Source of the DNA: CBDUXZ01 sp965371325 [NCBI: uncultured bacterium]
GTDB lineage: Bacteria > JAUYMQ01
DNA length: 7,372 nucleotides
NCBI GenBank assembly: GCA_965371325.1
Contig: CBDUXZ010000089.1
Span: 1-7,372 of the forward strand
Direction: 5' to 3'
Made by a program: the position numbers and the translations under genes. Positions 1-7,372 of the stretch are shown here, piece after piece; the stretch's first letter is position 1; each line of letters starts with the position of its first letter. The notes beneath the pieces are model-generated. The model saw only the letters and a program-made list of their open reading frames with translations, searched no databases and was not told where the DNA came from.

Positions 1-1293
1 CTGAGCGCGGAGCCGCGCCTCATCTTCAGGAGTAAGGGGCGCGAGGCGGAGATCATCGAAGACGGGAGGAGTCGCCGCGAACCGGTCGGAAAGGATCCGC
101 TCGAGAACCTGAAGCGCCTTCTGCAGGCCTACCGCCCCGTGCTGGTGCCAGGTCTTCCGCGTTTCTTCGGTGGCGCCGTGGGATATCTCTCCTACGATCT
201 GGTTCGTTTCTTCGAGCGGTTGCCCGACAAGAATCCGGATCCGCTTGATCTCTACGACGCCTACTTCGTCTTCACCGATACGCTCGTGATTTTCGATAAC
301 GTGCGGCAGAAGATCAAGGTCGTTCACAACACCCACGTCGGCGACGGGGAGGATCTCGAGGAGGCCTATCGCCGGGCGACGATTCGAATCGACGATCTCG
401 TGGCGCGGCTCAAGAATCCCCTCGGACCGGAACAGCCGGCCGGGGTGAAGGGAAGCCCGGAAGTCACATCGAATTTCACGAAGGAGGAGTTTTGCAAGGC
501 GGTGGAGAAGGCCAGAAAGTATGTCATTGCCGGAGATGTGATCCAGGCCGTCATCTCGCAGCGGCACACGATGGCGCTCCAGGTGGATCCCTTCTCCATC
601 TACCGGGTTCTCCGGACGCTCAATCCCTCCCCCTACATGTTCTTCCTGCGGAACGAGGGGCACACGATCGTGGGAGCGTCTCCCGAGGTGCTGGCGCGGG
701 TGGAGGGTGATTGCGTCGAAGTCCGCCCTATTGCGGGAACGCGTCCGCGGGGAGCCGGCGCGGAGGAAGACGCCCGGCTGGAGGCCGAGCTTCGGGCCGA
801 CCCCAAGGAAGTGGCCGAGCACGTGATGCTCGTCGATCTCGGCAGGAACGACGTGGGGCGCGTGGCGCGCGGCGGGACCGTCCAGGTGGATGAGCTCATG
901 GTCGTCGAGCGCTACTCGCACGTCATGCACCTGGTTTCCAACGTCCGCGCCGAACTCGAGGAGGGGAAGGACGCATTCGACGTCATCCGGGCGACCTTCC
1001 CGGCCGGCACGCTGTCGGGTGCGCCGAAGATTCGTGCCATGGAGATCATCGATGAGTTGGAGAACCTCCGGCGGGGGCCCTACGGCGGGGCGGTAGGCTA
1101 CTTCGGCTACGGCGGGAACATGGACACGGCGATCACAATACGGACGATCGTGATCAAGGACGGGAAGATTCATCTCCAGGCCGGTGCGGGAATCGTTTAT
1201 GACAGCAATCCGGAGCGGGAGTATCAGGAGACGGTCGACAAGGGGCGCGCGCTGGTGACGGCCATCGACCTGTCGCGGGAGGGACTGGATTGA
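1..1293 (+). CDS. trpE: Anthranilate synthase component I (TrpE), 5' end cut by window
   Basis: This is the large subunit of anthranilate synthase, which converts chorismate to anthranilate using ammonia delivered by TrpG, the first step of tryptophan synthesis in the cytoplasm. The frame is open from base 1, giving 430 visible residues. The family is usually about 490-500, so some 60-70 N-terminal residues, including the LLES-type tryptophan-feedback motif, lie outside. The GTG at 139 is an internal Val codon, not the start. Numbering from the first visible codon, I see NPSPYMF (208-214, part of the Trp regulatory site in the family), PIAGTRPRG (about 243-251), EHVMLVDLGRNDVGRV (about 273-288), TFPAGTLSGAPK (332-343) and a C-terminal GPYGGAVGYFGYGGNMDTA stretch. 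Ala in PIAGT, where PabB has Lys, favours TrpE over PabB. The TGA stop lies inside the start of the next gene. The trpG partner comes only after an intervening membrane-protein gene. Identity is near certain. Confidence 0.97.
   Translation: MSAEPRLIFRSKGREAEIIEDGRSRREPVGKDPLENLKRLLQAYRPVLVPGLPRFFGGAVGYLSYDLVRFFERLPDKNPDPLDLYDAYFVFTDTLVIFDNVRQKIKVVHNTHVGDGEDLEEAYRRATIRIDDLVARLKNPLGPEQPAGVKGSPEVTSNFTKEEFCKAVEKARKYVIAGDVIQAVISQRHTMALQVDPFSIYRVLRTLNPSPYMFFLRNEGHTIVGASPEVLARVEGDCVEVRPIAGTRPRGAGAEEDARLEAELRADPKEVAEHVMLVDLGRNDVGRVARGGTVQVDELMVVERYSHVMHLVSNVRAELEEGKDAFDVIRATFPAGTLSGAPKIRAMEIIDELENLRRGPYGGAVGYFGYGGNMDTAITIRTIVIKDGKIHLQAGAGIVYDSNPEREYQETVDKGRALVTAIDLSREGLD
1277..1284 (+). promoter_or_regulatory. 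Ribosome binding site for the sulfatase-fold gene (decides a TTG start)
   Basis: GGGAGGGA inside the last codons of trpE lies five bases before the TTG at 1290. The downstream ATG at 1326 has only a weaker GGGGA-like stretch before it. This site, plus the TTGA overlap with the trpE stop, supports the non-ATG start and translational coupling to trpE. Confidence 0.6.
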
Positions 1294-3374
1294 AACCGCG
1301 GCTTATCAGTCGGGGACTGGCGGCGATGGCCCTCCGCCTCCTGGCGCTTGCCCTGCTTGCCGGTCTTGCTGAGGCGATCATCGTCGCCTGGCGCGCTTCC
1401 CCGATCGCGGAGGTGGATTCGTGGCTTGCCCTCGGCGCGGCCGCGTTCGTCGCGGGCGCCACGGCCGCTATGCGCCTTTTCCCGGCGCTTGTCCTTCTCG
1501 AGCTTTTCGCCGCCGCCGTCAGAAGAGTCGTGAATGGATTTGCGGGTGAGAGGGCCGGGCGCGTCGCCGCCTCCATCGCCTGGGGGGTTGGCGCCGCTGC
1601 GGCGTCGCTCTGGGTGCTCACCTGGTATGAGCGCTTCGCGGCCGCCCGCGTCGTTGGCCCGCTCGCGGCGATCGCCGTCGGTCTCGCGGCCCTGGCCTTC
1701 GCCCTGGGCTCCCCGGAGAACCGGCTGCGGCGAGGCGCCGCTCTGCTCTCCCTTCTGGGCGTGGCCGGCATCGCTGTCTTCGATGCGCGGACGCTGTTCG
1801 GCCAGTACCCCACCCTCCACGTTGCGTCTCAGTGGCTGGCGCTCGCGGTCACGGCCGCCGCCCTGGCCGCGCTTGGCGGCCTTCGCGTGCGACCGGTGCG
1901 AAACGGCGTCGGCATGCTGGCCATCTGTATGCTGGTGGCGCTGCCGCTTCACTGGGGCGTGGGGGTCACGGCCGCGGAGCGGACAACGGTTCGAAAGCTC
2001 GGATGGCTGACGCTTCCCCAGGATCAGCTCCTCGGCGCCTCCACACTGAACCCGGCCTGCGAGGGGGAGCCCGTACTCGCGCCTCTTGGCGCCGAGGCGC
2101 GGGCGGGCGCATTCCTGGAGCACGCGAACTTCGATGCCCTGCCGCGGGATCTCGCGGGGCGGCATCTCATTCTCGTCGTCATGGATGCGGTGCGCGCCGA
2201 TCGCGTCGGCGCTTACGGGACAGCACAGGGACTTACGCCGAGCATAGATGCCCTGGCGAGAAAATCGGTCCTCTTCGAGAACGCCTACGCCTCCTCGTCG
2301 GGAACGATCGGCACGCTGGGCGCGATGTTCTGCATGGCGCCGCCCTCATGGGTGGAAGTGACGACGGAGAAGGTCTTCTGGCGCGGCAGGCTCGGGGAGG
2401 GGTGCAGGACGATCGCCGAGAGGCTCTTGGCGCGCGGTTACGACACACACGCGCACCTTCACTACTACGTGATGGGAACGCTCTCCGATCGTTCGGGCTT
2501 TCTCCGTGGCTTCGAAAAAGTGACGAAGGGGGAAAACGATCTCGACGTGGTGAACAACGCACTGATGGCTCTCGAGGCCGGTGCGAAGCGGAGCGCGCGC
2601 CCCCAGTTCGTCTGGCTTCAGCTCGCTCAGGCGCACGAGCCCTACACCCCGTCGCCGGGCCACACGCCGCGCGATGGGAGCGAAGCGGCCCGCTACGATG
2701 CGGCGCTCTCGAGCGTGGACGCCGCGATCGGTGAGCTTGAGGCGGGACTCAGGCGCCTGGGACTGTGGCGCAAGAGCACCCTCGTACTCCTCTCGGATCA
2801 CGGAGAGGAGTTCGGCGATCACGGCGGCCGGCACCACAACCGCACCGTTTACGACGAGATGCTCCGGGTGCCGCTCATCGTTCATGACGCACGGGTGGCG
2901 CCGCGGCGCGTTCCGGACGACGTTGTACTCGGAGATCTCGGCGCGTGGCTTCTCTGGGAGCGCGGCGGTGTTCCGCAGGCCGATGTGGTGAAGCGGGCGG
3001 CCTCGTCGGCGGGGCTGCTCTACGGGGCGCTGGGGGGAGTTCGCGTGGCGGAACTGCTCTCCAACGCGGGCATCCGGGTAGCCCTCATCAAGGGGCCCCG
3101 AAAGGCGATGCGCAACCTCACGAGCCGTTACGACGAGCTGTACGATCGCGCGCGGGATCCGGGCGAGCGGCGAAACCTGGCCGGCGAAGGCGCGGACGAC
3201 CCGCTGCTGGCCGCCCTCGACCGGTACGAGGCGCTTCGCAACTGCACGCGGCGCGCCCACGTGACGCCGATCTGGGGGGATGATGCGATGCAGACCGCGG
3301 CCGTGACGACCGCGAAACCCCATGCAACCCGGGATGAAGGGAACAGGCGCATAAGCGAAGAGGGGAGCCGGTAA
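1290..3374 (+). CDS. Polytopic membrane protein with C-terminal sulfatase/alkaline phosphatase-fold domain
   Basis: The 694-residue protein has two halves. Residues about 13-227 hold roughly seven hydrophobic helices (about 13-34, 44-77, 93-112, 121-140, 149-164, 178-198, 207-227). The basic loops (RR at 78-79, NRLRR at 144-148, RVRPVR at 199-204) fall on alternate sides, so by the positive-inside rule the C-terminal domain is outside the cytoplasm. Residues about 290-655 match the sulfatase fold: VVMDAVRADRVGAYG (D299, D304), TPSIDALARKSVLFENAYA, a Thr/Ser cluster (S335-T342), AHEPY (H449), LLSDHGEEFGDHG (D503, H504, H511), YDEMLRVPLIVH and a terminal ELYDRARDPGERRNL. The formylglycine motif C/S-X-P-X-R is absent, so T339 is the likely nucleophile, as in lipoteichoic-acid synthases and phosphoethanolamine transferases. 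Substrate is unknown. TTG at 1290 is chosen for its Shine-Dalgarno and TTGA overlap; ATG at 1326 is the alternative. The last 40 residues are polar and unlike the fold. Base composition resembles the neighbours. It is not a known trp enzyme. Confidence 0.9.
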   Translation: MKPRLISRGLAAMALRLLALALLAGLAEAIIVAWRASPIAEVDSWLALGAAAFVAGATAAMRLFPALVLLELFAAAVRRVVNGFAGERAGRVAASIAWGVGAAAASLWVLTWYERFAAARVVGPLAAIAVGLAALAFALGSPENRLRRGAALLSLLGVAGIAVFDARTLFGQYPTLHVASQWLALAVTAAALAALGGLRVRPVRNGVGMLAICMLVALPLHWGVGVTAAERTTVRKLGWLTLPQDQLLGASTLNPACEGEPVLAPLGAEARAGAFLEHANFDALPRDLAGRHLILVVMDAVRADRVGAYGTAQGLTPSIDALARKSVLFENAYASSSGTIGTLGAMFCMAPPSWVEVTTEKVFWRGRLGEGCRTIAERLLARGYDTHAHLHYYVMGTLSDRSGFLRGFEKVTKGENDLDVVNNALMALEAGAKRSARPQFVWLQLAQAHEPYTPSPGHTPRDGSEAARYDAALSSVDAAIGELEAGLRRLGLWRKSTLVLLSDHGEEFGDHGGRHHNRTVYDEMLRVPLIVHDARVAPRRVPDDVVLGDLGAWLLWERGGVPQADVVKRAASSAGLLYGALGGVRVAELLSNAGIRVALIKGPRKAMRNLTSRYDELYDRARDPGERRNLAGEGADDPLLAALDRYEALRNCTRRAHVTPIWGDDAMQTAAVTTAKPHATRDEGNRRISEEGSR
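3361..3367 (+). promoter_or_regulatory. Ribosome binding site for trpG within the end of the sulfatase-fold gene
   Basis: AGGGGAG lies six bases before the trpG ATG at 3374, inside the final codons of the upstream gene. The stop and start share one A (TAATG), an arrangement typical of stop-start re-initiation, so trpG translation is probably coupled to the membrane-protein gene rather than directly to trpE. Confidence 0.6.
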
Positions 3375-3961
3375 TGCTTCTCATGATCGACAACTACGAT
3401 TCCTTCACCTACAACCTCGTCCAGTATCTGACGGAGCTGGGGGAGGACGTGAAGGTGGAGCGCAACGATGCGATTGATCTCGACGACATCGCCGGCATGC
3501 GCCCGAGCGGCATCGTCATCTCCCCCGGGCCCAAGACGCCGAAGGACGCGGGTATAAGCGTTGCGCTGGTAAAACGCTTTGCGAGCGAGGTGCCGATCCT
3601 GGGCGTATGCCTGGGGCACCAGGCGGTGGGGGTCGCCTTCGGGGGCGAAATGGCCCCGGCCAGGCGCATCATGCATGGCAAGACCTCGGCCATCTCCCAC
3701 GACGGTCGCGGCGTGTTCGAAGGGATTCCGAATCCGTTTGAAGCGACTCGCTACCACTCCCTCGTGATCCGGGAGGAGGGCCTCCCCGACTGTCTCGAGA
3801 TCTCGGCGCGGGCCGATGACGGGGAGATCATGGGGCTCAGGCACCGCGCACTCCAGGTGGAGGCGATTCAGTTCCACCCCGAATCAATCCTTACCCCCTG
3901 CGGCAAGGATCTGCTTCGGAATTTCCTCGCCATCACTCATGGGGAACGGACAAGCGCATGA
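3374..3961 (+). CDS. trpG: Anthranilate synthase component II, glutamine amidotransferase (TrpG)
   Basis: This 195-residue class I glutamine amidotransferase hydrolyses glutamine and passes ammonia to TrpE; in some bacteria the same protein also serves PabB. The length is normal for a stand-alone TrpG/PabA. Visible motifs are the N-terminal IDNYDSFTYNLVQYL, the oxyanion-region SPGPKTPKDAG (50-60), the nucleophile elbow GVCLGHQ with C79, RYHSLV (126-131), and the His-Glu pair of the triad in QFHPES (H168, E170). The fourth residue of PGPK is more often Gly or Cys in the family; this is a mild variation and the catalytic triad is complete. No fusion to trpD is present. The gene starts on the last base of the sulfatase-fold gene's stop codon and ends in an ATGA overlap with trpD. 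TrpG and PabA cannot be separated by motif alone; the operon context gives the name. Confidence 0.96.
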   Translation: MLLMIDNYDSFTYNLVQYLTELGEDVKVERNDAIDLDDIAGMRPSGIVISPGPKTPKDAGISVALVKRFASEVPILGVCLGHQAVGVAFGGEMAPARRIMHGKTSAISHDGRGVFEGIPNPFEATRYHSLVIREEGLPDCLEISARADDGEIMGLRHRALQVEAIQFHPESILTPCGKDLLRNFLAITHGERTSA

Positions 3962-4968
3962 TTCGCGAAGCGATCGCCAGGGTTGTCGAACGCGAGGATC
4001 TCCCAGCCTCCGCAATGGCCGAGGTGATGGACGAGATCATGGGAGGCGAAGCGACGCCTTCACAGGTGGCCGCCTTCGCGACGGCCCTTCGGATGAAAGG
4101 CGAGACGGTGGAGGAGCTTGCGGCGGCCGCGGAACGCGTGCGCGCGCGCGCGGTGAAGCTCGGCGGCAGGCGAAGCGGCATAGTGCTCGACACCTGCGGA
4201 ACGGGGGGTGACGCGTCGGGGACCTTCAACATCTCCACCGCAGTGGCCTTCGTCGTTTCCGGCGCGGGGATTCAGGTCGCGAAACACGGAAACCGGGCTG
4301 TCTCATCGCGGGCGGGGAGCGCCGACGTGCTCGAGGCGCTCGGTGTCGGCATCGATCTTGCTCCCGAGCGGGCGCGTGCCTGCCTCGACGAGGTGGGCAT
4401 CTGTTTTCTCTTCGCGCCGAACTATCACGCCTCCATGAAGAATGCCGCGGTGCCGCGCCGCGAGATCGGCCTTCGCACGTTCTTCAACCTCCTCGGCCCG
4501 CTCGCCAATCCCGCGGGCGCGTCGCGGCAGTTGCTCGGCGTGTATTCCGAAGGGCTCACCGAGACCATGGCGGGTGTTCTTAACCGGCTCGGCTCGGACG
4601 GTGCCTGGGTGGTCTGGGGGGAGGGAGGCCTCGACGAGGTCACGACGACGGGACGGACGCGTGTGGCGGAACTCTCGGAGGGAAGGATCCGCTGCTTCGA
4701 TCTCTCGCCAGATGATTTCGGGCTCACCCGGGCCAGCCTCGAGGATCTCCGGGGCGGCGATGCGAAGGAAAACGCGCGAATTCTCCGCGAGATACTCTCC
4801 GGCAAGGAGGGGCCCCGGCGGGACATCGTACTCGCGAACGCGGCGGCGGCGCTTCTCGTGGCGGGCCGCGCGAGGGATCTCAAACAGGGGGTCGATCTTG
4901 CGAGCGCCGCGATCAATCGTGGGGAGGCGCTTAAAAGGCTCGAATCCCTCATTCAGATGACGGCGTGA
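3958..4968 (+). CDS. trpD: Anthranilate phosphoribosyltransferase (TrpD)
   Basis: TrpD transfers phosphoribose from PRPP to anthranilate, giving N-(5-phosphoribosyl)anthranilate, the second step of the pathway. At 336 residues it has the usual full length. An N-terminal helical part (about 1-70) is followed by the PRPP loop DTCGTGGDASGTFNIST (78-94), the conserved KHGNRAVSSRAGSADVLEAL (109-128), FLFAPNYHASMKNAAVPRRE (150-169), GLRTFFNLLGPLANPA (171-186) and the metal-binding GGLDEVTTTGRTRVAEL (D226, E227). The residue before that loop is Trp (W220, VVWGEGGLDE), where I recall His in many relatives (VVHG). The start is the ATG overlapping the trpG stop as ATGA; its Shine-Dalgarno is only moderate (GGGGAACGGA just upstream), consistent with coupled translation. 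The gene is followed by a 41-base gap to the preferred trpC start. Pyrimidine phosphorylase relatives share the fold but not these motifs. Confidence 0.97.
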   Translation: MIREAIARVVEREDLPASAMAEVMDEIMGGEATPSQVAAFATALRMKGETVEELAAAAERVRARAVKLGGRRSGIVLDTCGTGGDASGTFNISTAVAFVVSGAGIQVAKHGNRAVSSRAGSADVLEALGVGIDLAPERARACLDEVGICFLFAPNYHASMKNAAVPRREIGLRTFFNLLGPLANPAGASRQLLGVYSEGLTETMAGVLNRLGSDGAWVVWGEGGLDEVTTTGRTRVAELSEGRIRCFDLSPDDFGLTRASLEDLRGGDAKENARILREILSGKEGPRRDIVLANAAAALLVAGRARDLKQGVDLASAAINRGEALKRLESLIQMTA

Positions 4969-4994
4969 GGGCCGGTTTGGAAGCCGGCGCAGAA

Positions 4995-5000
4995 GAAGGA
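4995..5000 (+). promoter_or_regulatory. Ribosome binding site for trpC (decides the start)
   Basis: GAAGGA lies nine bases before the ATG at 5010. The alternative in-frame GTG at 4965, which overlaps the trpD stop as GTGA, has no comparable purine-rich site. A small possible hairpin (GCCGG at 4971-4975 with CCGGC at 4984-4988, 8-base loop) lies in the gap just before this site; it is too short to call a terminator. Confidence 0.55.
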
Positions 5001-5009
5001 TCACCGGGA

Positions 5010-5783
5010 ATGCTCGAGGAGATTATTCAACACAAGCGGGCGGAGGTGGCGGCGGCGCGCCGGCGCGTTCCGGCCGATGGGTTTCCCGCACCTGGTGATT
5101 TGCCCCCCACGCGGGATTTCCGGGGCGCGCTCGCGGCCGCGCCGGGGGAGATCCGCGTGATCGCGGAGGTGAAGAAGGCGTCGCCCAGCCGGGGTGTCAT
5201 TCGCGAAGCGTTCGATCCCGTTGCGGTGGCGGTGGCCTATGAGCAGAACGGGGCTGCGGCGCTCTCGGTGCTGACCGACGAGAAATACTTCCAGGGGAAG
5301 CTCGACCATCTGGCGCAGATCCGGGAACGCGTGGCGCTTCCACTCCTTCGAAAGGACTTCATCGTGGATCCCTATCAGATCGAGGAATCGCGGGCGGCAG
5401 GCGCCGACGCTATTCTTCTGATCGTTGCTGCGGTGGGCAAGCGGGAACTGGGGGTGCTTCACGCTCTCGCGCGGCAGGCGGGGCTTCAGTGTCTCGTGGA
5501 GGTTCACTCGGAGGAGGAGCTTGTCGCCGCCGTTCGTATAGGCGCCAGCATGATCGGAATCAACAACCGCAATCTGAAGACCCTCGATGTGAGCCTGGAC
5601 ACGACGCGGCGCCTTGCCCCAAAGATTCCCGGGAAGGCGATCGGCGTGTGCGAGAGCGGCATTCAGAGCCGGGCCGATCTTCTTGATCTGGCCCAGCACG
5701 GGGTGCGCTGCTTCCTCATCGGGGAGCAGCTCATGGCGGCGCCCGATCCGGGGGCGAGGCTGGCGGAACTGCTGGGCGGTTGA
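5010..5783 (+). CDS. trpC: Indole-3-glycerol phosphate synthase (TrpC)
   Basis: TrpC decarboxylates and closes carboxyphenylamino-deoxyribulose phosphate to indole-3-glycerol phosphate. From the ATG at 5010 it is 257 residues, normal for a monofunctional enzyme, and begins MLEEIIQHKRAEV like family members. A GTG at 4965 would add 15 residues (MRAGLEAGAEEGSPG) that do not look conserved and lack a good ribosome site. The TIM-barrel residues are all present: E53 and K55 in IAEVKKASPSRG, the YFQGKLDHL loop, K115 in PLLRKDFIVD, E164 in CLVEVHSEEE, INNRNLKT (184-191), ES at 215-216 in CESGI, and the phosphate-binding end GVRCFLIGEQLM. E53, K55 and K115 correspond to the catalytic trio known from the Sulfolobus enzyme. 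It is not fused to TrpF, which follows 13 bases downstream as its own gene. Identity is firm; only the start is open. Confidence 0.96.
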   Translation: MLEEIIQHKRAEVAAARRRVPADGFPAPGDLPPTRDFRGALAAAPGEIRVIAEVKKASPSRGVIREAFDPVAVAVAYEQNGAAALSVLTDEKYFQGKLDHLAQIRERVALPLLRKDFIVDPYQIEESRAAGADAILLIVAAVGKRELGVLHALARQAGLQCLVEVHSEEELVAAVRIGASMIGINNRNLKTLDVSLDTTRRLAPKIPGKAIGVCESGIQSRADLLDLAQHGVRCFLIGEQLMAAPDPGARLAELLGG

Positions 5784-5786
5784 TGA

Positions 5787-5793
5787 GAGGTGA
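5787..5793 (+). promoter_or_regulatory. Strong ribosome binding site for trpF
   Basis: GAGGTGA matches the 16S anti-Shine-Dalgarno end over seven bases and sits within the 13-base trpC-trpF gap, with its GAGG core six bases before the ATG at 5797. It is the clearest Shine-Dalgarno in the window, in keeping with trpF being one of the two genes here that do not overlap the gene before them. Confidence 0.65.
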
Positions 5794-5796
5794 GGC

Positions 5797-6422
5797 ATGG
5801 GCCCGTTCCACGTGAAGATCTGCGGGGTGACCCGTGTGGAGGACGCCGTCGCGGCGGCGGAAGCGGGGGCCGATTTCGTGGGCATCAATTTCTATCCTGA
5901 CTCACCGCGCTGCGTGGCGCCGGAACGCGCGGCCGAAATCGTGCAGGCGCTGCCGAGGGGGGTCGAGGCGGTCGGCGTTTTCGTGAACGAGGCGCCCGAA
6001 TGCGTGAACCGGATCGCGGTGGAGGCGGGACTACACCTCGTTCAACTTCACGGCGCGGAGACGCCGGCGGAGGCGGAGCAGATCCGGGTGCCGGTGATCA
6101 AAGCCCTCCGCATCGAAGGGGAGGGCGACCTCGCGGCCGCAGAGGCGTACAAGGTCGATCTGTTTCTGATTGATACGCCGTCCGATCGCTGGGGCGGGTC
6201 GGGAAAAACCGGTGACTGGAAGATCGCGGCGGAGGCCTGCAAGCGCCTTCGTGCCTTCATGGCGGGCGGGCTCACGCCCGAGAACGTCGCGGAGGCGGTC
6301 CGCGCCGTGAGCCCCTACGGCGTCGACGTTTCGACCGGCGTCGAGCGGTCACCGGGAATCAAGGATCGCATCAAGATCGCCGTTTTCATCGAGCGCGCCC
6401 GCGCCGCATCAAAGGACCGAAC

Positions 6423-6426
<4 letters not shown>
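5797..6426 (+). CDS. trpF: Phosphoribosylanthranilate isomerase (TrpF)
   Basis: TrpF carries out the Amadori rearrangement of phosphoribosylanthranilate to the deoxyribulose phosphate that TrpC uses. The 209-residue length is typical for a single-domain enzyme. The start [15 protein letters not shown] carries the catalytic Cys (C9). [34 protein letters not shown] (80-88) and KALRIEG follow. The catalytic Asp is most likely D126 in [34 protein letters not shown] (154-168) and [16 protein letters not shown] (175-190) form the phosphate-binding end of the barrel. A short charged tail ([10 protein letters not shown]) ends in an ATGA overlap with trpB. The enzyme is intact and shows no sign of the PriA/HisA-type dual-function family, which has two catalytic Asp and no N-terminal Cys. 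Its position directly after trpC fits successive pathway steps read in reverse order of catalysis. Confidence 0.96.

Positions 6427-7372
<946 letters not shown>

Noticed and set aside
139-141. GTG as a possible start of trpE
   Set aside because: The frame stays open back to base 1 with TrpE-like sequence, and a start here would remove more of the N-terminal domain; it is an internal Val codon.
1224-2165. Open antisense frame of 313 codons across the trpE end and the membrane-protein start
   Set aside because: It is low-complexity (Arg, Gly, Ala, Pro rich), has no motif, and lies opposite clear coding sequence; it is explained by high-GC codon bias.
2346-3323. Open antisense frame of 325 codons opposite the sulfatase-fold domain
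   Set aside because: The sense frame carries all the family motifs; the antisense product resembles nothing and is rich in Arg and His as expected for a GC-rich shadow.
3521-3556. PGPK instead of PGPG/PGPC in TrpG as a sign of an inactive amidotransferase
   Set aside because: C79, H168 and E170 are all present and this residue varies in the family, so loss of activity is not supported.
4134-4152. 19-base alternating purine-pyrimidine run (mostly CG repeats), possible Z-DNA
   Set aside because: It encodes the Arg-Val-Arg-Ala-Arg-Ala part of a TrpD helix with ordinary GC-rich codons, so no separate role needs to be assumed.
5001-5888. Open antisense frame of 295 codons opposite trpC and the trpF start
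   Set aside because: It spans two genes that are certain on the other strand and shows no family signature.

Overview
The window is about 7.4 kb of GC-rich bacterial DNA, roughly two thirds G+C by eye (not counted). It is almost entirely a tryptophan biosynthesis operon read left to right: trpE (start outside the window), a gene for a membrane protein of the sulfatase/alkaline phosphatase fold, trpG, trpD, trpC, trpF and trpB (end outside the window). All genes are on the + strand. They overlap by a few bases or are separated by at most 41 bases, so there is no gene-free stretch, internal promoter or terminator to report. The operon promoter or leader, the 5' end of trpE, the 3' end of trpB and any trpA lie outside the window.

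The order E-(x)-G-D-C-F-B, with separate trpE and trpG and separate trpC and trpF, is common in many bacterial groups. It does not fix the organism. High G+C, Shine-Dalgarno sites and a seven-helix membrane protein with an exported catalytic domain suggest a GC-rich bacterium, plausibly Gram-negative. A deltaproteobacterial-type or related uncultivated lineage is only a guess.

TrpE and TrpG form anthranilate synthase (chorismate plus glutamine to anthranilate). TrpD adds phosphoribose, TrpF isomerises the product, TrpC closes the indole ring, and TrpB (with an unseen TrpA) makes tryptophan. Catalytic residues are visible in every Trp protein wherever the window covers them, so the pathway looks functional. 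Chorismate-to-anthranilate specificity is supported by PIAGT in TrpE, where 4-amino-4-deoxychorismate synthase (PabB) has PIKGT.

The one truly unusual element is the 694-codon gene between trpE and trpG, the two subunits of a single enzyme. It overlaps trpE by four bases (TTGA) and trpG by one base (TAATG), so it is locked into the operon by translational coupling. The protein has about seven predicted membrane helices and then a metal-binding sulfatase-fold domain. It lacks the Cys/Ser-X-Pro-X-Arg formylglycine motif, which points to a phosphotransferase, phosphodiesterase or other Thr/Ser-nucleophile enzyme of the cell envelope. Nothing in its sequence links it chemically to tryptophan. It may be a hitchhiker, or it may tie envelope modification to tryptophan supply. 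The rest of the window is ordinary.
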